DNA from: Nibrella saemangeumensis | GTDB lineage: Bacteria; Bacteroidota; Bacteroidia; Cytophagales; Spirosomataceae | DNA length: 64,000 bases | Assembly: GCF_039541915.1 (NCBI RefSeq) | Contig: NZ_BAABHD010000024.1 | Location: 345,560-409,559, forward strand | Reading direction: 5' to 3' | In this document: positions 1 through 9,396 of the stretch, one piece after another | Numbering within the stretch: the first letter of the stretch is position 1 | Layout: each line of letters opens with the position of its first letter | The notes under the pieces: generated by a model | Database searches by the model: none | What the model saw: the letters and a program-made list of their open reading frames with translations, nothing else | What the model was told of the DNA's origin: nothing | Made by a program: the position numbers and the translations under genes

Positions 1-165
1 GAGGCCCTGCGGGAGTGGCGCATCACCTCCTGGCGCGAGCGGAAAGCCCCGGAGGGCTACGCCTTCCCCGGCGACCCCCGCAACTGGGAGCAGACTCGAT
101 ACCCAACCGCTCAACTGAACGACTTAGGCCGGAAACTACTCGGCCTTGACCCGTGGGAGCGCTAA
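1..165 (+). CDS. C-terminal end of an unidentified protein (partial)
   Basis: Frame 1 is open from the first base of the window and ends with TAA at 163-165, giving the last 54 residues of a protein. The tail is rich in Trp, Arg and Pro (for example WRITSWRERK and LLGLDPWER) and has no motif I recognise. It lies on the same strand as the sulfatase/HTCS/SusCD locus and is followed by a strong hairpin, so it probably belongs to the same utilisation locus, for example as a hydrolase or another sulfatase. That function is a guess from position only. Confidence 0.6.
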   Translation, partial: EALREWRITSWRERKAPEGYAFPGDPRNWEQTRYPTAQLNDLGRKLLGLDPWER

Positions 166-186
166 GATAAACCCTGTTACATAGCG

Positions 187-237
187 AGGTGCCCCTGTTT
201 TGTTCCTGATGGTATCGGGGACAAAACAGGGGCACCT
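187..237 (+). terminator. Long perfect hairpin after the partial first gene
   Basis: Two perfectly complementary 17-base arms (AGGTGCCCCTGTTTTGT at 187-203 and its complement at 221-237) surround a 17-base loop. The stem starts 21 bases after the stop of the first gene and lies about 145 bases before the next start, so it most likely terminates or protects the upstream transcript. There is no clean T-run. Confidence 0.6.
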
Positions 238-382
238 GCTTAACGTAAAGACTATACGTGATAGAACTTTAAGCGCTGAATTGAACGTGCCATACCCCCT
301 ATTGACCGAAAACACCCCTGTAAAATACTTTGTAACGCATACCTTGCCTTTCGTATTTCGTCTGATCTTAATCGATTGATCC

Positions 383-1972
383 ATGTGTTTGTCTTCGCTA
401 AGGTTACTGTCGCTTCGCCGGGTGCTGGTGTGGCTTGTTGTCCTGCTATCCGTTAATGCCTGCCTCATGTCTACCGGAAATACCAGACAACCGGATGGGG
501 GAAAAACAGGGCGCAACCCGAACATTGTTATTTTTTATGTCGATGATTTGGGCTATGGCGACGTTGGCTACAATGGGGCAGTAGGGGTAAAAACTCCGGA
601 GGTAGACCGGCTGGCCAAAGAAGGGATCGTCTTTACCGACGCTCACACTACCTCCGCTACCTGTACGCCATCGCGGTATTCCATGCTGACCGGCCAGCAC
701 GCCTTCCGCAACAACGCGGCTATTTTACAGGGCGATGCCCCTCTGTTGATCCAGCCCGGTAGCCATACCCTGCCCGGCATGCTGCAAAAAGCCGGCTATC
801 GGACGGGCGTAATCGGTAAATGGCACCTGGGTTTGGGGAATGGGTCCATTGACTGGAATAGCGACATAAAGCCGGGTCCCCTGGAAATCGGATTTGACTA
901 CAGTTTTCTGCTGCCCGCTACCGGCGACCGGGTTCCGACGGTGTACGTCGAAAATCACCGGGTGGTGAATGCCGATAAGAATGACCCCATTGTGGTCAAT
1001 TATGAGCTGAAACTTGACGGCTACCCCAATGGCCTCGACAACCCCAATTTGCTCCGGCAAGCTGCCGACAAACAGCACAGTAATACCATCATTAACGGCA
1101 TAAGCCGCATTGGCTACATGAAAGGTGGCGAAAAGGCTCTATGGGTAGATGAGGAGTTTCCCAATGTGCTGACCAGCAAGGCAAAAGATTTTCTCCGGGC
1201 CGAAAAAGATAAGCCTTTCTTTCTGTTATTCTCGTACCACGACATTCACGTGCCGCGTTTACCGCATCCGCGATTTAAAGGCAAAAGCACGATGGGGCCA
1301 CGGGGCGACGCCATTGCCCAGATGGACTGGATGGCGGGTGAGGTAATGAATGAATTGAAGAAGCTGGGCCTGGCCGATAATACCCTTGTCCTATTTACGA
1401 GTGACAACGGGCCCGTGGTCAGTGACGGGTATGACGATCAGGCAATGGAACTGCTGGGCGCCCATAAACCCGGCGGACCGCTCCGGGGAGGTAAATACAG
1501 TGCGTACGAAGCCGGTACACGCGTGCCTACTATCCTCTGGTGGCCCGGCAAAATTAAAGCCGGCACCAGTAGCGCCCTCATTAGTCAGGTCGATCTGTAT
1601 GCGTCCTTTGCCGCCTTGGTCGGCCAACCCCTGGCCGAAAAAGAGGCTATCGACAGTCAGAATCTGCTAACGAGCCTCCTGGATCATACCCAACCCGGAC
1701 GTACCTGGCTGCTGGAGGAATCCTATACGACCTCGCTTCGCAAAGGCGACTGGAAGTATATTGAGCCGTTGCCTAAGGAGAAACGTCTGCCTGATTTTAT
1801 GAAAAACAAAGGCGTAGAAGGGGGATTTCAGCACAACCCGCAACTTTTTAATCTGTCGTCCGACATAGGTGAGAAGCATAATCTGAGCGGGGACAACCCG
1901 GCGCTGGTTACCAGTATGCAGTTGGAAATAGAGAAGATTCGGAAAAAGACGAAAAGAAGCCCTTTGCAATAA
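383..1972 (+). CDS. Formylglycine-dependent sulfatase, lipoprotein
   Basis: A 529-residue S1-type sulfatase predicted to remove sulfate esters from a glycan at the cell surface or in the periplasm. The N-terminus has a hydrophobic stretch ending LSVNAC, a lipobox with Cys27. The metal-binding DD is at 54-55 (YVDDLGYGD). The formylglycine motif CTPSR starts at Cys94 and is followed by the usual SMLTG. GKWHLG is near 145-150 and the SDNG metal motif near 340. Only 49 bases separate it from the hybrid regulator downstream, so the two may be co-transcribed. No sulfatase-maturing enzyme is visible in the window. The specific substrate cannot be read from the sequence. No Shine-Dalgarno site precedes the ATG, which is common in this phylum. 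Confidence 0.92.
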   Translation: MCLSSLRLLSLRRVLVWLVVLLSVNACLMSTGNTRQPDGGKTGRNPNIVIFYVDDLGYGDVGYNGAVGVKTPEVDRLAKEGIVFTDAHTTSATCTPSRYSMLTGQHAFRNNAAILQGDAPLLIQPGSHTLPGMLQKAGYRTGVIGKWHLGLGNGSIDWNSDIKPGPLEIGFDYSFLLPATGDRVPTVYVENHRVVNADKNDPIVVNYELKLDGYPNGLDNPNLLRQAADKQHSNTIINGISRIGYMKGGEKALWVDEEFPNVLTSKAKDFLRAEKDKPFFLLFSYHDIHVPRLPHPRFKGKSTMGPRGDAIAQMDWMAGEVMNELKKLGLADNTLVLFTSDNGPVVSDGYDDQAMELLGAHKPGGPLRGGKYSAYEAGTRVPTILWWPGKIKAGTSSALISQVDLYASFAALVGQPLAEKEAIDSQNLLTSLLDHTQPGRTWLLEESYTTSLRKGDWKYIEPLPKEKRLPDFMKNKGVEGGFQHNPQLFNLSSDIGEKHNLSGDNPALVTSMQLEIEKIRKKTKRSPLQ

Positions 1973-2021
1973 ATGGCCGATTACGCTTTGTTCTGTCTTA
2001 TTTTTTAGTCAATTTATCTCA

Positions 2022-5000
2022 ATGAGGTACGTACCCTTCTTCCGTCTGCTATTTATCCTTAGCGTCTGCTTCTCTCCACCGGCCTGGAGTCAGGATAACG
2101 ACACCCGTAGGTCTGAGGAGTTTGTCATCGATTACCTGGACGTTCGCAAAGGACTGCTCAGCAATTTTGTAACCCGGACGATCAGTGACGACAACAATCT
2201 CAAATACTTTGCCACCGAGGGGGGCGTGTCGCGGTACGATGGCTACGGATTCAAAAGCTACCGGCCCGGCCAGGAATATACGGAGTTGGTCAACGAAAAT
2301 ATTGAAACGCTCTTTAAAGACAGGGATAACAATATCTGGATTGGCACCAAGAGCGGAGGGCTGTCGGTGCTCGACGTAAAGATCAATCAGATCAGGAATT
2401 ACAACGATGTCCTGAAAACCCGCGATCAGCGGCACCTGCGGATTATCTCCCTACATCAGGACGCAAAAGGGAATATCTGGGTGGGGACGTGGAACAAAGG
2501 CGTATTCGTGCTGGATGTAAACGCCCGGAAACTCCTGACCCATCACCCGGCAACTGAGCCGGTTTACAAAATCATCCGCGACGAACACGATAATATCTGG
2601 TATATCAGCGGTAATACTCTGTACAAGTACGACCCGTCGGAAAACCGCTTGTTCGACTTCCCCACCAACCAAACCATGTATGATCTGGTGCAGGACAAAA
2701 TCCGGAATAAGATATGGATGGTGGGCAGCACCGGACGAAAAGTCTACCTGCAAAGCTTTCGATTCGACACCCAACAGGTACAGGAGGAGCCCCTTGATCT
2801 GGAAGCAACGTTTGTCAAAAGCATCGCTATCGATCAGAAAAACCGGGTTTGGCTGGGCAGTTGGGGCGACGGTCTGTTTATCAGCGATTCGTCGGTGTCG
2901 CACTTTCAGAAAATCAACACCAATCCGCAGGGTAGCCTCTTCAACAACGTCAACTATTCCATGATTCTGGATATTGACATCGATAAAAACGGCATTGCCT
3001 GGCTAAGTACCGCCCACGGTGGCGTATTGATTCTGTACCCCAATAAGGGTTTCAACTTCATGGCCGACTCCCGGCAGGCTTCCCCCATCGATCATAATAC
3101 AATCGCTATTTCCCAAACCCGCCGGGGCGAATTACTGATCGGCAGCCTCACCGAGGGTTTGTACCGCAAGACCGCCGGTGGTCAACTGGAGAAAATCAAT
3201 CAAATTGCCGATACCCGTATCAATACGATCTATGAGAAGGAGAACACGCTCTTTATTGGCACCAACCAGGGTCTATACCTTGTTAAGGACGGAAATTTTG
3301 CCAATGCCTGGCAAACCTTTAAAAATGATAAAATCACGGCTGTTCATCTAGATAGTCAGGGGATTCTCTGGATCGGTTCGCAGCAGAGGGGCCTGAAAAT
3401 GACCCGCTACGCCGACGATCCGAAACTGGAGAAGTGTCAGGTTTTCTCCGAAGAGCAGAAAGGACGTTTTTTCATCGAAAATAACCGGATCAACCAAATC
3501 AAAGAAGACAATCATGGGAATATCTGGCTGGCTACCTATTCCGGTTTAAACCGGCTCGACAGGGCTACTGGCGCTTTTATCCCGCACCATCAACTGCTAT
3601 CCAGCAAATTGCCCAGCGTAATCATCAACGCCTTATATATCAAAGACAATACCCTTTATCTGGCTACGCCACTTGGGTTCGCCGACCTGTCGCTGACAGA
3701 TAAAAAACTGACGTTAAATACCCTCTATACGGCGCGGAACGGCCTTACTAACGATTTCATCTGCTCCATCGAAGAGGATAAAACCGGGCAGTTCTGGCTG
3801 AGTACCACCACGTCGATCACCCGTTTTGACCCCAAAAGCCGGCGCTTTGTCAACTACGACCGCGAAGACGGGGTGATGATCAACTCCTTTCATATAGGGT
3901 CTTCGTTTAAGGGGGCCGGCGGAGACCTGTATTTTGGGGGAGCGAACGGAATCATCCGGTTCCGACCCGACGAAATCAGTCAGGCCTTCACCGTACCGCA
4001 GGTGGTCTGGACCAAGCTGATGGTCAATAACCAGGCCATTGAAGCCGGTGAAGAAGTAAACGATGAAGTGATTCTGAGCCGTACTATCCAGTACACCGAT
4101 GAGATTGCCCTGAACCACCGGCAGAACCATCTTTCCCTGAGTTTTGCCGCCAACGATTTCTTTGGAGCCGATAATATCACCTATGCCTATCAGTTGCGCG
4201 GGTTTCAGGATCAGTGGGTGAATATGGGTGGAAAAAATGAAATCAACTTCACCGGCCTGGGAGCAGGCACCTACGAGCTGTTGGTGAAGGCCAGCCGCAA
4301 CAATCAGAACTGGAGTCCGGTAAAAAAACTGAAGATTGTGGTGGGTGTACCGCCCTGGCTGACCTGGTATGCCTTCGTGTTTTATTTCTGTCTGCTGCTG
4401 GGCGTACTGCTGCTGGTCCGGCACATATCGGTGCGGCAGGCCCGACTGAAAGCCGATCTGCGCATCGTTCAGATCGAAAAGGAAAAAGAACACGCCCTGA
4501 ACGAAGCGAAGATTAATTTCTTTACCAATATTTCGCACGAGTTCCGCACCCCCCTGACGCTGATCATGAGTCCGGTAGCCGAGATACTCGACGATCTGAC
4601 GCTCAACGGCAAACTGCGCGAAAAAATGGTGCTGGTTGAGTCGAACGCCAAGCGGATGCTCAACCTCATCAATCAGTTGCTCGACTTCCGCAAGTCGGAG
4701 CACGGGCTGCTGAAGCTGAAGCGGGTGCACAGTGATTTTGTCGCTTTCTCCAAAGAAGTTTTTCTCAGCTTTCAGCCCATCGCCCGGAATAAAAACATCA
4801 GCTATCTCTTTCAAACCGAACTCGAAGAAGCCCCCATAGACTTTGACCGCGATCAGATGGAGATTGTCCTGTGCAATCTGCTGTCTAATGCCTTCAAATA
4901 CACCCCTGACCACGGCACTATCCAATTCAGGGTGTACCGGAAAGATGATTTTCTGGCAATTGATGTCGAGGATAACGGCATTGGGCTCTCGGAAGAGAGT

Positions 5001-6065
5001 ATGCGGAATCTTTTCAACCGATTTTATCAGGTACAAAATGCCCAAACGGCCAAAATGGTGGGCAGCGGCCTGGGGCTGGCATTCTCTAAAAACATTGTCG
5101 ATCTGCACGAGGGAGCGATTACCGTCCGGAGCGAACTGGAAAAAGGCACCTGCTTTACTGTGCTGTTACATGCCGAAAACACCGCTGTAGCAGCCGCCGG
5201 TGAGCCACTACCCGAATTAGCCGAAGCCGACACCGCCGGTTCGCTCTGGCAGGAAAGCAATTCACTGGACATCAGCAAGCAGCATAAAAAGAACACCTTA
5301 CTGGTAGTAGACGACAACGAAGACATCCGGGCCTACCTTCAATCGCTGTTGAACGATGACTTTACTATTCTTGAAGCAGAAAACGGCTTGGAAGCGCTCA
5401 CCATCACCAACCGCGAACTGCCCGATCTGATTATCTGTGATGTGATGATGCCGTTAATGGACGGAATTTCGTTTTGTCAGGAAATCAAGCAGCAGATTGC
5501 CACCTCCCATATTCCGGTGATTCTGCTGACGGCCCGCTCGTCGGTGGTCTACGAAGTTACCGGATTACAGACGGGGGCCGACGACTACATCACGAAGCCG
5601 TTCAACCCCATCATCGTCAAAACCAGAATTCATACGATTCTGGAAAACCGTAAAAAAATACAAGAGCACTACCTGAACAAGGTACGGTTTGAGCCGGACA
5701 CGCAGCAGGTGAACGAGGTTGACCTGGACGCCGTATTTATCGACAAAGCGATTAAGCTCGTGAACGACAACATGCAAAATGAAGATTTCGGGATAGAGGA
5801 CATGGTGGAGCATCTGTTTATGAGCCAATCGACCCTGTACCGTAAAATCAAATCGCTGACGGGCCTTTCCCTGACCGGGTTTATTCGTTCGGTCAAACTC
5901 AAAAATGCCGCCCAGATTATTTTGCAGGACAATATAAAATTGAGTCAGGTCGCTTACGAAGTGGGCTTCAATGATTACAAGCATTTCCGGAAGTCGTTTC
6001 AGCAGCAGTTCGGCTGTTTACCCTCCGACTACCGGGCTAAAATTCTGGAAGGCGTGAATAGCTGA
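2022..6065 (+). CDS. Hybrid two-component system regulator (HTCS)
   Basis: A 1347-residue one-protein sensor and transcription factor, expected to bind a glycan fragment outside the inner membrane and switch on the adjacent susCD genes. Order of parts: signal peptide (about 1-24), many propeller repeats of the NIWIGT type (about 40-660), a Y_Y_Y domain (about 700-780), one membrane segment (about 781-803), a HisKA domain with phosphoacceptor His839 in NISHEFRTPLT, an ATPase domain with DNGIGL and GSGLGLA, a receiver domain (about 1090-1205) with Asp1140 in CDVMMPLMDG, and a C-terminal AraC-type HTH (about 1240-1340). Every catalytic residue checked is present, so the protein looks intact. The position between a sulfatase and SusC/SusD fits control of a sulfated-glycan locus. 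Confidence 0.95.
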   Translation: MRYVPFFRLLFILSVCFSPPAWSQDNDTRRSEEFVIDYLDVRKGLLSNFVTRTISDDNNLKYFATEGGVSRYDGYGFKSYRPGQEYTELVNENIETLFKDRDNNIWIGTKSGGLSVLDVKINQIRNYNDVLKTRDQRHLRIISLHQDAKGNIWVGTWNKGVFVLDVNARKLLTHHPATEPVYKIIRDEHDNIWYISGNTLYKYDPSENRLFDFPTNQTMYDLVQDKIRNKIWMVGSTGRKVYLQSFRFDTQQVQEEPLDLEATFVKSIAIDQKNRVWLGSWGDGLFISDSSVSHFQKINTNPQGSLFNNVNYSMILDIDIDKNGIAWLSTAHGGVLILYPNKGFNFMADSRQASPIDHNTIAISQTRRGELLIGSLTEGLYRKTAGGQLEKINQIADTRINTIYEKENTLFIGTNQGLYLVKDGNFANAWQTFKNDKITAVHLDSQGILWIGSQQRGLKMTRYADDPKLEKCQVFSEEQKGRFFIENNRINQIKEDNHGNIWLATYSGLNRLDRATGAFIPHHQLLSSKLPSVIINALYIKDNTLYLATPLGFADLSLTDKKLTLNTLYTARNGLTNDFICSIEEDKTGQFWLSTTTSITRFDPKSRRFVNYDREDGVMINSFHIGSSFKGAGGDLYFGGANGIIRFRPDEISQAFTVPQVVWTKLMVNNQAIEAGEEVNDEVILSRTIQYTDEIALNHRQNHLSLSFAANDFFGADNITYAYQLRGFQDQWVNMGGKNEINFTGLGAGTYELLVKASRNNQNWSPVKKLKIVVGVPPWLTWYAFVFYFCLLLGVLLLVRHISVRQARLKADLRIVQIEKEKEHALNEAKINFFTNISHEFRTPLTLIMSPVAEILDDLTLNGKLREKMVLVESNAKRMLNLINQLLDFRKSEHGLLKLKRVHSDFVAFSKEVFLSFQPIARNKNISYLFQTELEEAPIDFDRDQMEIVLCNLLSNAFKYTPDHGTIQFRVYRKDDFLAIDVEDNGIGLSEESMRNLFNRFYQVQNAQTAKMVGSGLGLAFSKNIVDLHEGAITVRSELEKGTCFTVLLHAENTAVAAAGEPLPELAEADTAGSLWQESNSLDISKQHKKNTLLVVDDNEDIRAYLQSLLNDDFTILEAENGLEALTITNRELPDLIICDVMMPLMDGISFCQEIKQQIATSHIPVILLTARSSVVYEVTGLQTGADDYITKPFNPIIVKTRIHTILENRKKIQEHYLNKVRFEPDTQQVNEVDLDAVFIDKAIKLVNDNMQNEDFGIEDMVEHLFMSQSTLYRKIKSLTGLSLTGFIRSVKLKNAAQIILQDNIKLSQVAYEVGFNDYKHFRKSFQQQFGCLPSDYRAKILEGVNS

Positions 6066-6101
6066 TATTCCCTTTCCGAAAGTCTCCTTCAAATCAGGCT
6101 C

Positions 6102-6128
6102 AAAACCGCTCACTAGAGCGGTTTTTTT
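6102..6128 (+). terminator. Intrinsic terminator after HTCS
   Basis: AAAACCGCTC (6102-6111) pairs perfectly with GAGCGGTTTT (6116-6125) across a 4-base ACTA loop and runs into further T residues. It lies 37 bases after the HTCS stop and separates it from SusC, so susCD probably has its own promoter in 6130-6248. Confidence 0.85.
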
Positions 6129-6248
6129 GATGTTGAATGATTTCACCTTCTGATTGCATGGAATGCCCCCCCTCGACTTATTCAGATTTGTGACATTTGA
6201 CTAAAATTTATCACTAAGACAGGTCTGGAAACAATCAAACCATGCACT

Positions 6249-9200
6249 ATGAAATCTAATTGTACCTTCTTTCAAAGCGGGTGGAACCTGGGAAGACGGT
6301 CAGCAAGAGCCCTGCTTCTGCTGACCGGTATAGCCCTACTGGCTCCCCCCGCAGCCTACGCCCAGTCTAACCTGAGAATAACCGGCTCGGTGGTATCCGC
6401 TGCCGATGGCCAATCTATTCCCGGTGCGTCGGTCACCGTAAAGGGTACCACCTTAGGAACCGTCACCGGTGCCGACGGAGGATTTTCCCTTACCGTTCCT
6501 TCCCGCCAGTCAGTACTTCTGTTTAGCAACATCGGCTACACCGCCCTCGAAGTCCCTCTGGGCAATCAGACAGAACTAAAGGTAACCTTACAGGAAGATG
6601 TAGCCCTGCTTAGTGAAGTCGTGGTCGTCGGGTACGGGGAACAAAAGAAAATCAACCTGACCGGGGCCGTAGAGACGATTCGCTTCGATGGGGCGGTCAA
6701 CCTTCCGGTTACCAATACGTCCCAGATGATGTACGGCCGTTTCTCGGGGGTGCAGCTTACCCAATCCAGCGGCTTGCCCGGTGCCGACGGTTCCTCCATC
6801 AACATTCGGGGTATCGGTACGTTTGGCAACAGTAATCCGTTGGTCGTTATCGACAACATACAATACAATGGCCTGACTGAATTCAACAACCTGGCCCCTT
6901 CCGACATCGAGAGCATTTCGGTGCTGAAAGATGCCTCCGCTTCGGCTATCTACGGGGCGCGGGGCGCAAACGGCGTCATTGTAGTGACGACCAAAAAGGG
7001 AAAGAAAGGCAAATTAACTGTCGACTACAACGCCTACACCGGTATCCAGCGGGTAACGGTCGTGCCGGAGTACCTCGATGCCAATAACTACGCCCTGCTG
7101 CGTAACGAACGTGACCGCAATACCAACGGTGCCAACGCCCCGCTGCGGTATACGGCCGCCGACCTGGAGGCCATCCGAACCGGTTCTAAACCCGACCAAT
7201 TCGCCAATACCAACTGGGCCCGCGAAACCCTGCGCGACGCGCCCATCCAGAACCATTACCTGTCGTTTTCGGGTGGGTCCGACAACCTGACGTACCGGGT
7301 ATCGCTGGGCTACCTGAATCAGCAGGCCATAGTGCGCGGTAAATTCAAGTCGGATCGGTACACGCTAGGGCTAAACCTCACCGCAAAGGCTAATGAATGG
7401 CTCACCCTTACCAACGTGACCAACGCCTACTGGTCTAAATTCCGCGGGCCTGCGGGCGGTGCCGACGCCATCACCGGCGAAACGGGCATCATCAATCAGT
7501 TTCAGCGTTCGTCGCCTACCATTCCGGCCTATTATTCCAACGGTGCGTTTGGCATCGTCGACGGCTCGTACCAGAACGTTAATTTCTCTTTCCCGGCCAC
7601 CAATGCCCTGATGACTGGCTTGCAGGGCGATAACAAACAGGACAATATCAATATCAGCGAGCGCGTAGGGCTTTCGGCCACTATTCTGCGGGGGTTAACT
7701 TTAGAAACAAGTGGGAGTCTGGTGATGAATGTTCAGAACATCTCCAACTTTAACCCGACGCTCACCACCCGCGACTGGGCCGGTCAGGTTGTGAACCAGA
7801 GCCTGCTCAACTCCCTGACCAATACGTTTGGCTTTACGTATCGCCTGCTGAACGAAAACATCCTGCGTTACTCGACCAGTTGGAACCAGGCCCATAACCT
7901 GCAACTGATGGCGGGTCACTCGGTAATCTACGACAAGGACGACGGGTTTGCCGGTTCATTACAAGGCTTCCCCTCCAACAATATTCAGGAGTTCAACGGC
8001 GGAGGGGTTACCAATCCGTCCGTGAGCGGTGCCGCGTCAGAAGTGTCCTGGCAGTCGTTTTTTGGTCGGGTCAACTACAACTACCGGGAAAAGTACCTGC
8101 TGGAGTTGAACCTGCGTCGCGACGGCTCGTCCAAATTCGGCCCTAATAAGCGCTATGGTACGTTCCCGTCGGTGTCGGCCGGCTGGAACCTCGCCCGCGA
8201 ACCGTTTATGCAGCATATAGACTGGGTATCGAACTTCAAAATCAGGTCGAGCTGGGGTGTCAGCGGAAATGACCGGATCGGCAACTACATCTATGAGCAA
8301 ACCTACAACACGGGCCTAGACTATGTGCTCGGCGACGCGGTGGTGGGCGCTGTTGCCCTGACGAGCCTGGCCAACCCCAATATTACCTGGGAAACCATCC
8401 GGCAGTTTAACCTGGGCCTGGACCTTGAACTCTTTCAGAACCGCCTGTATTTCTCGGCCGACTATTTCCGCCGGAACAGTACGGATATTCTGTACACCAA
8501 TTTTCCGGTCCCCAACTCCCTGGGGGTAACCAGTCTGGCCGCCCAAAACGCAGCCGGTATGCTCAATCGGGGCCTCGAACTAACCGCTAATTATGCCAAT
8601 AACTTCGGTGGGTTGAAACTGAATCTGGGTGCCAACGTCACCCGGATGGCCGATAATCGGGTCACGAGCCTTGGGCCGGGCGGAGAAGAAACCATCAGCG
8701 GCAACAGCATTATCCGCATCGGGCAACCTTTTAATGCCTATTACGGCTACCGGGTGCTGGGTGTTTTCCAGACCAAAGAAGAAGTTGACGGAGCACCCGT
8801 TCAATTCGGCAGCCCGCTTACGGCTCCGGGTGACCTGCGCTATGCGGATGTGTCGGGCGCGAACGGTACGCCAGACGGCAAGATTGACGCCTTCGACCGG
8901 GTGGTGATCGGAAATCCGTTCCCTAAAATGATCTATAATTTTAATGCCAATCTCACCTACCAGGGGCTTGATTTTACGGTCCTGTTTCAGGGGCTCGACC
9001 GGGTGGACCGGGTGCTGAACGGTAACGGACAACTCCCCATGGCTGACGACCGGAACAACGCGCTATCGTACTGGATCGACCGCTGGACGCCCGAGAAGCC
9101 TTCGACGGTACTACCCCGCCTGGGTGGTGTCAATAATACGGTCTTTTCGTCTTTCTACGTGCAGGATGCCTCCTTTCTGCGGCTGAAAAACCTGGAATTG

Positions 9201-9392
9201 GGCTATACGCTACCCGGTCAACTGAGCGGTAAGGCGGGCATCCGCAAGTTGCGCGTCTATGTTAGTGGACAGAACCTGGCCACGATCACCAAACTCAAGA
9301 ACTTTGATCCCGAGCGGACTACCGGCGGCAATACCGATCGCCTGACGCCCCTGTACAAGATTTACAGCCTTGGCTTAAACCTCAAATTTTAA
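6249..9392 (+). CDS. susC: SusC/RagA-type TonB-dependent outer-membrane glycan importer
   Basis: A 1047-residue outer-membrane beta-barrel that imports oligosaccharides together with its SusD lid, driven by TonB. A signal peptide ends near AYAQ (about residue 39). A carboxypeptidase-regulatory-like domain follows (about 43-130; the region reading GSVVSAADGQSIPGASV is typical), then the TonB-box/plug region beginning VVVVGYGEQKK, with the family hallmark KDASASAIYGARGANGVI. The barrel fills the rest and ends in an aromatic residue (LGLNLKF). Length is normal for the family. The stop is 4 bases from the susD start, so the two are co-translated. It follows the HTCS terminator and is the likely main target of that HTCS. 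Confidence 0.96.
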   Translation: MKSNCTFFQSGWNLGRRSARALLLLTGIALLAPPAAYAQSNLRITGSVVSAADGQSIPGASVTVKGTTLGTVTGADGGFSLTVPSRQSVLLFSNIGYTALEVPLGNQTELKVTLQEDVALLSEVVVVGYGEQKKINLTGAVETIRFDGAVNLPVTNTSQMMYGRFSGVQLTQSSGLPGADGSSINIRGIGTFGNSNPLVVIDNIQYNGLTEFNNLAPSDIESISVLKDASASAIYGARGANGVIVVTTKKGKKGKLTVDYNAYTGIQRVTVVPEYLDANNYALLRNERDRNTNGANAPLRYTAADLEAIRTGSKPDQFANTNWARETLRDAPIQNHYLSFSGGSDNLTYRVSLGYLNQQAIVRGKFKSDRYTLGLNLTAKANEWLTLTNVTNAYWSKFRGPAGGADAITGETGIINQFQRSSPTIPAYYSNGAFGIVDGSYQNVNFSFPATNALMTGLQGDNKQDNINISERVGLSATILRGLTLETSGSLVMNVQNISNFNPTLTTRDWAGQVVNQSLLNSLTNTFGFTYRLLNENILRYSTSWNQAHNLQLMAGHSVIYDKDDGFAGSLQGFPSNNIQEFNGGGVTNPSVSGAASEVSWQSFFGRVNYNYREKYLLELNLRRDGSSKFGPNKRYGTFPSVSAGWNLAREPFMQHIDWVSNFKIRSSWGVSGNDRIGNYIYEQTYNTGLDYVLGDAVVGAVALTSLANPNITWETIRQFNLGLDLELFQNRLYFSADYFRRNSTDILYTNFPVPNSLGVTSLAAQNAAGMLNRGLELTANYANNFGGLKLNLGANVTRMADNRVTSLGPGGEETISGNSIIRIGQPFNAYYGYRVLGVFQTKEEVDGAPVQFGSPLTAPGDLRYADVSGANGTPDGKIDAFDRVVIGNPFPKMIYNFNANLTYQGLDFTVLFQGLDRVDRVLNGNGQLPMADDRNNALSYWIDRWTPEKPSTVLPRLGGVNNTVFSSFYVQDASFLRLKNLELGYTLPGQLSGKAGIRKLRVYVSGQNLATITKLKNFDPERTTGGNTDRLTPLYKIYSLGLNLKF

Positions 9393-9396
9393 ATCC

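Noticed and set aside
3714..5108. A 464-codon open frame on the minus strand inside the first HTCS gene
   Set aside because: It is fully antisense to the conserved ATPase/HisKA region, has no family motif, and its composition is what codon bias on the other strand produces.
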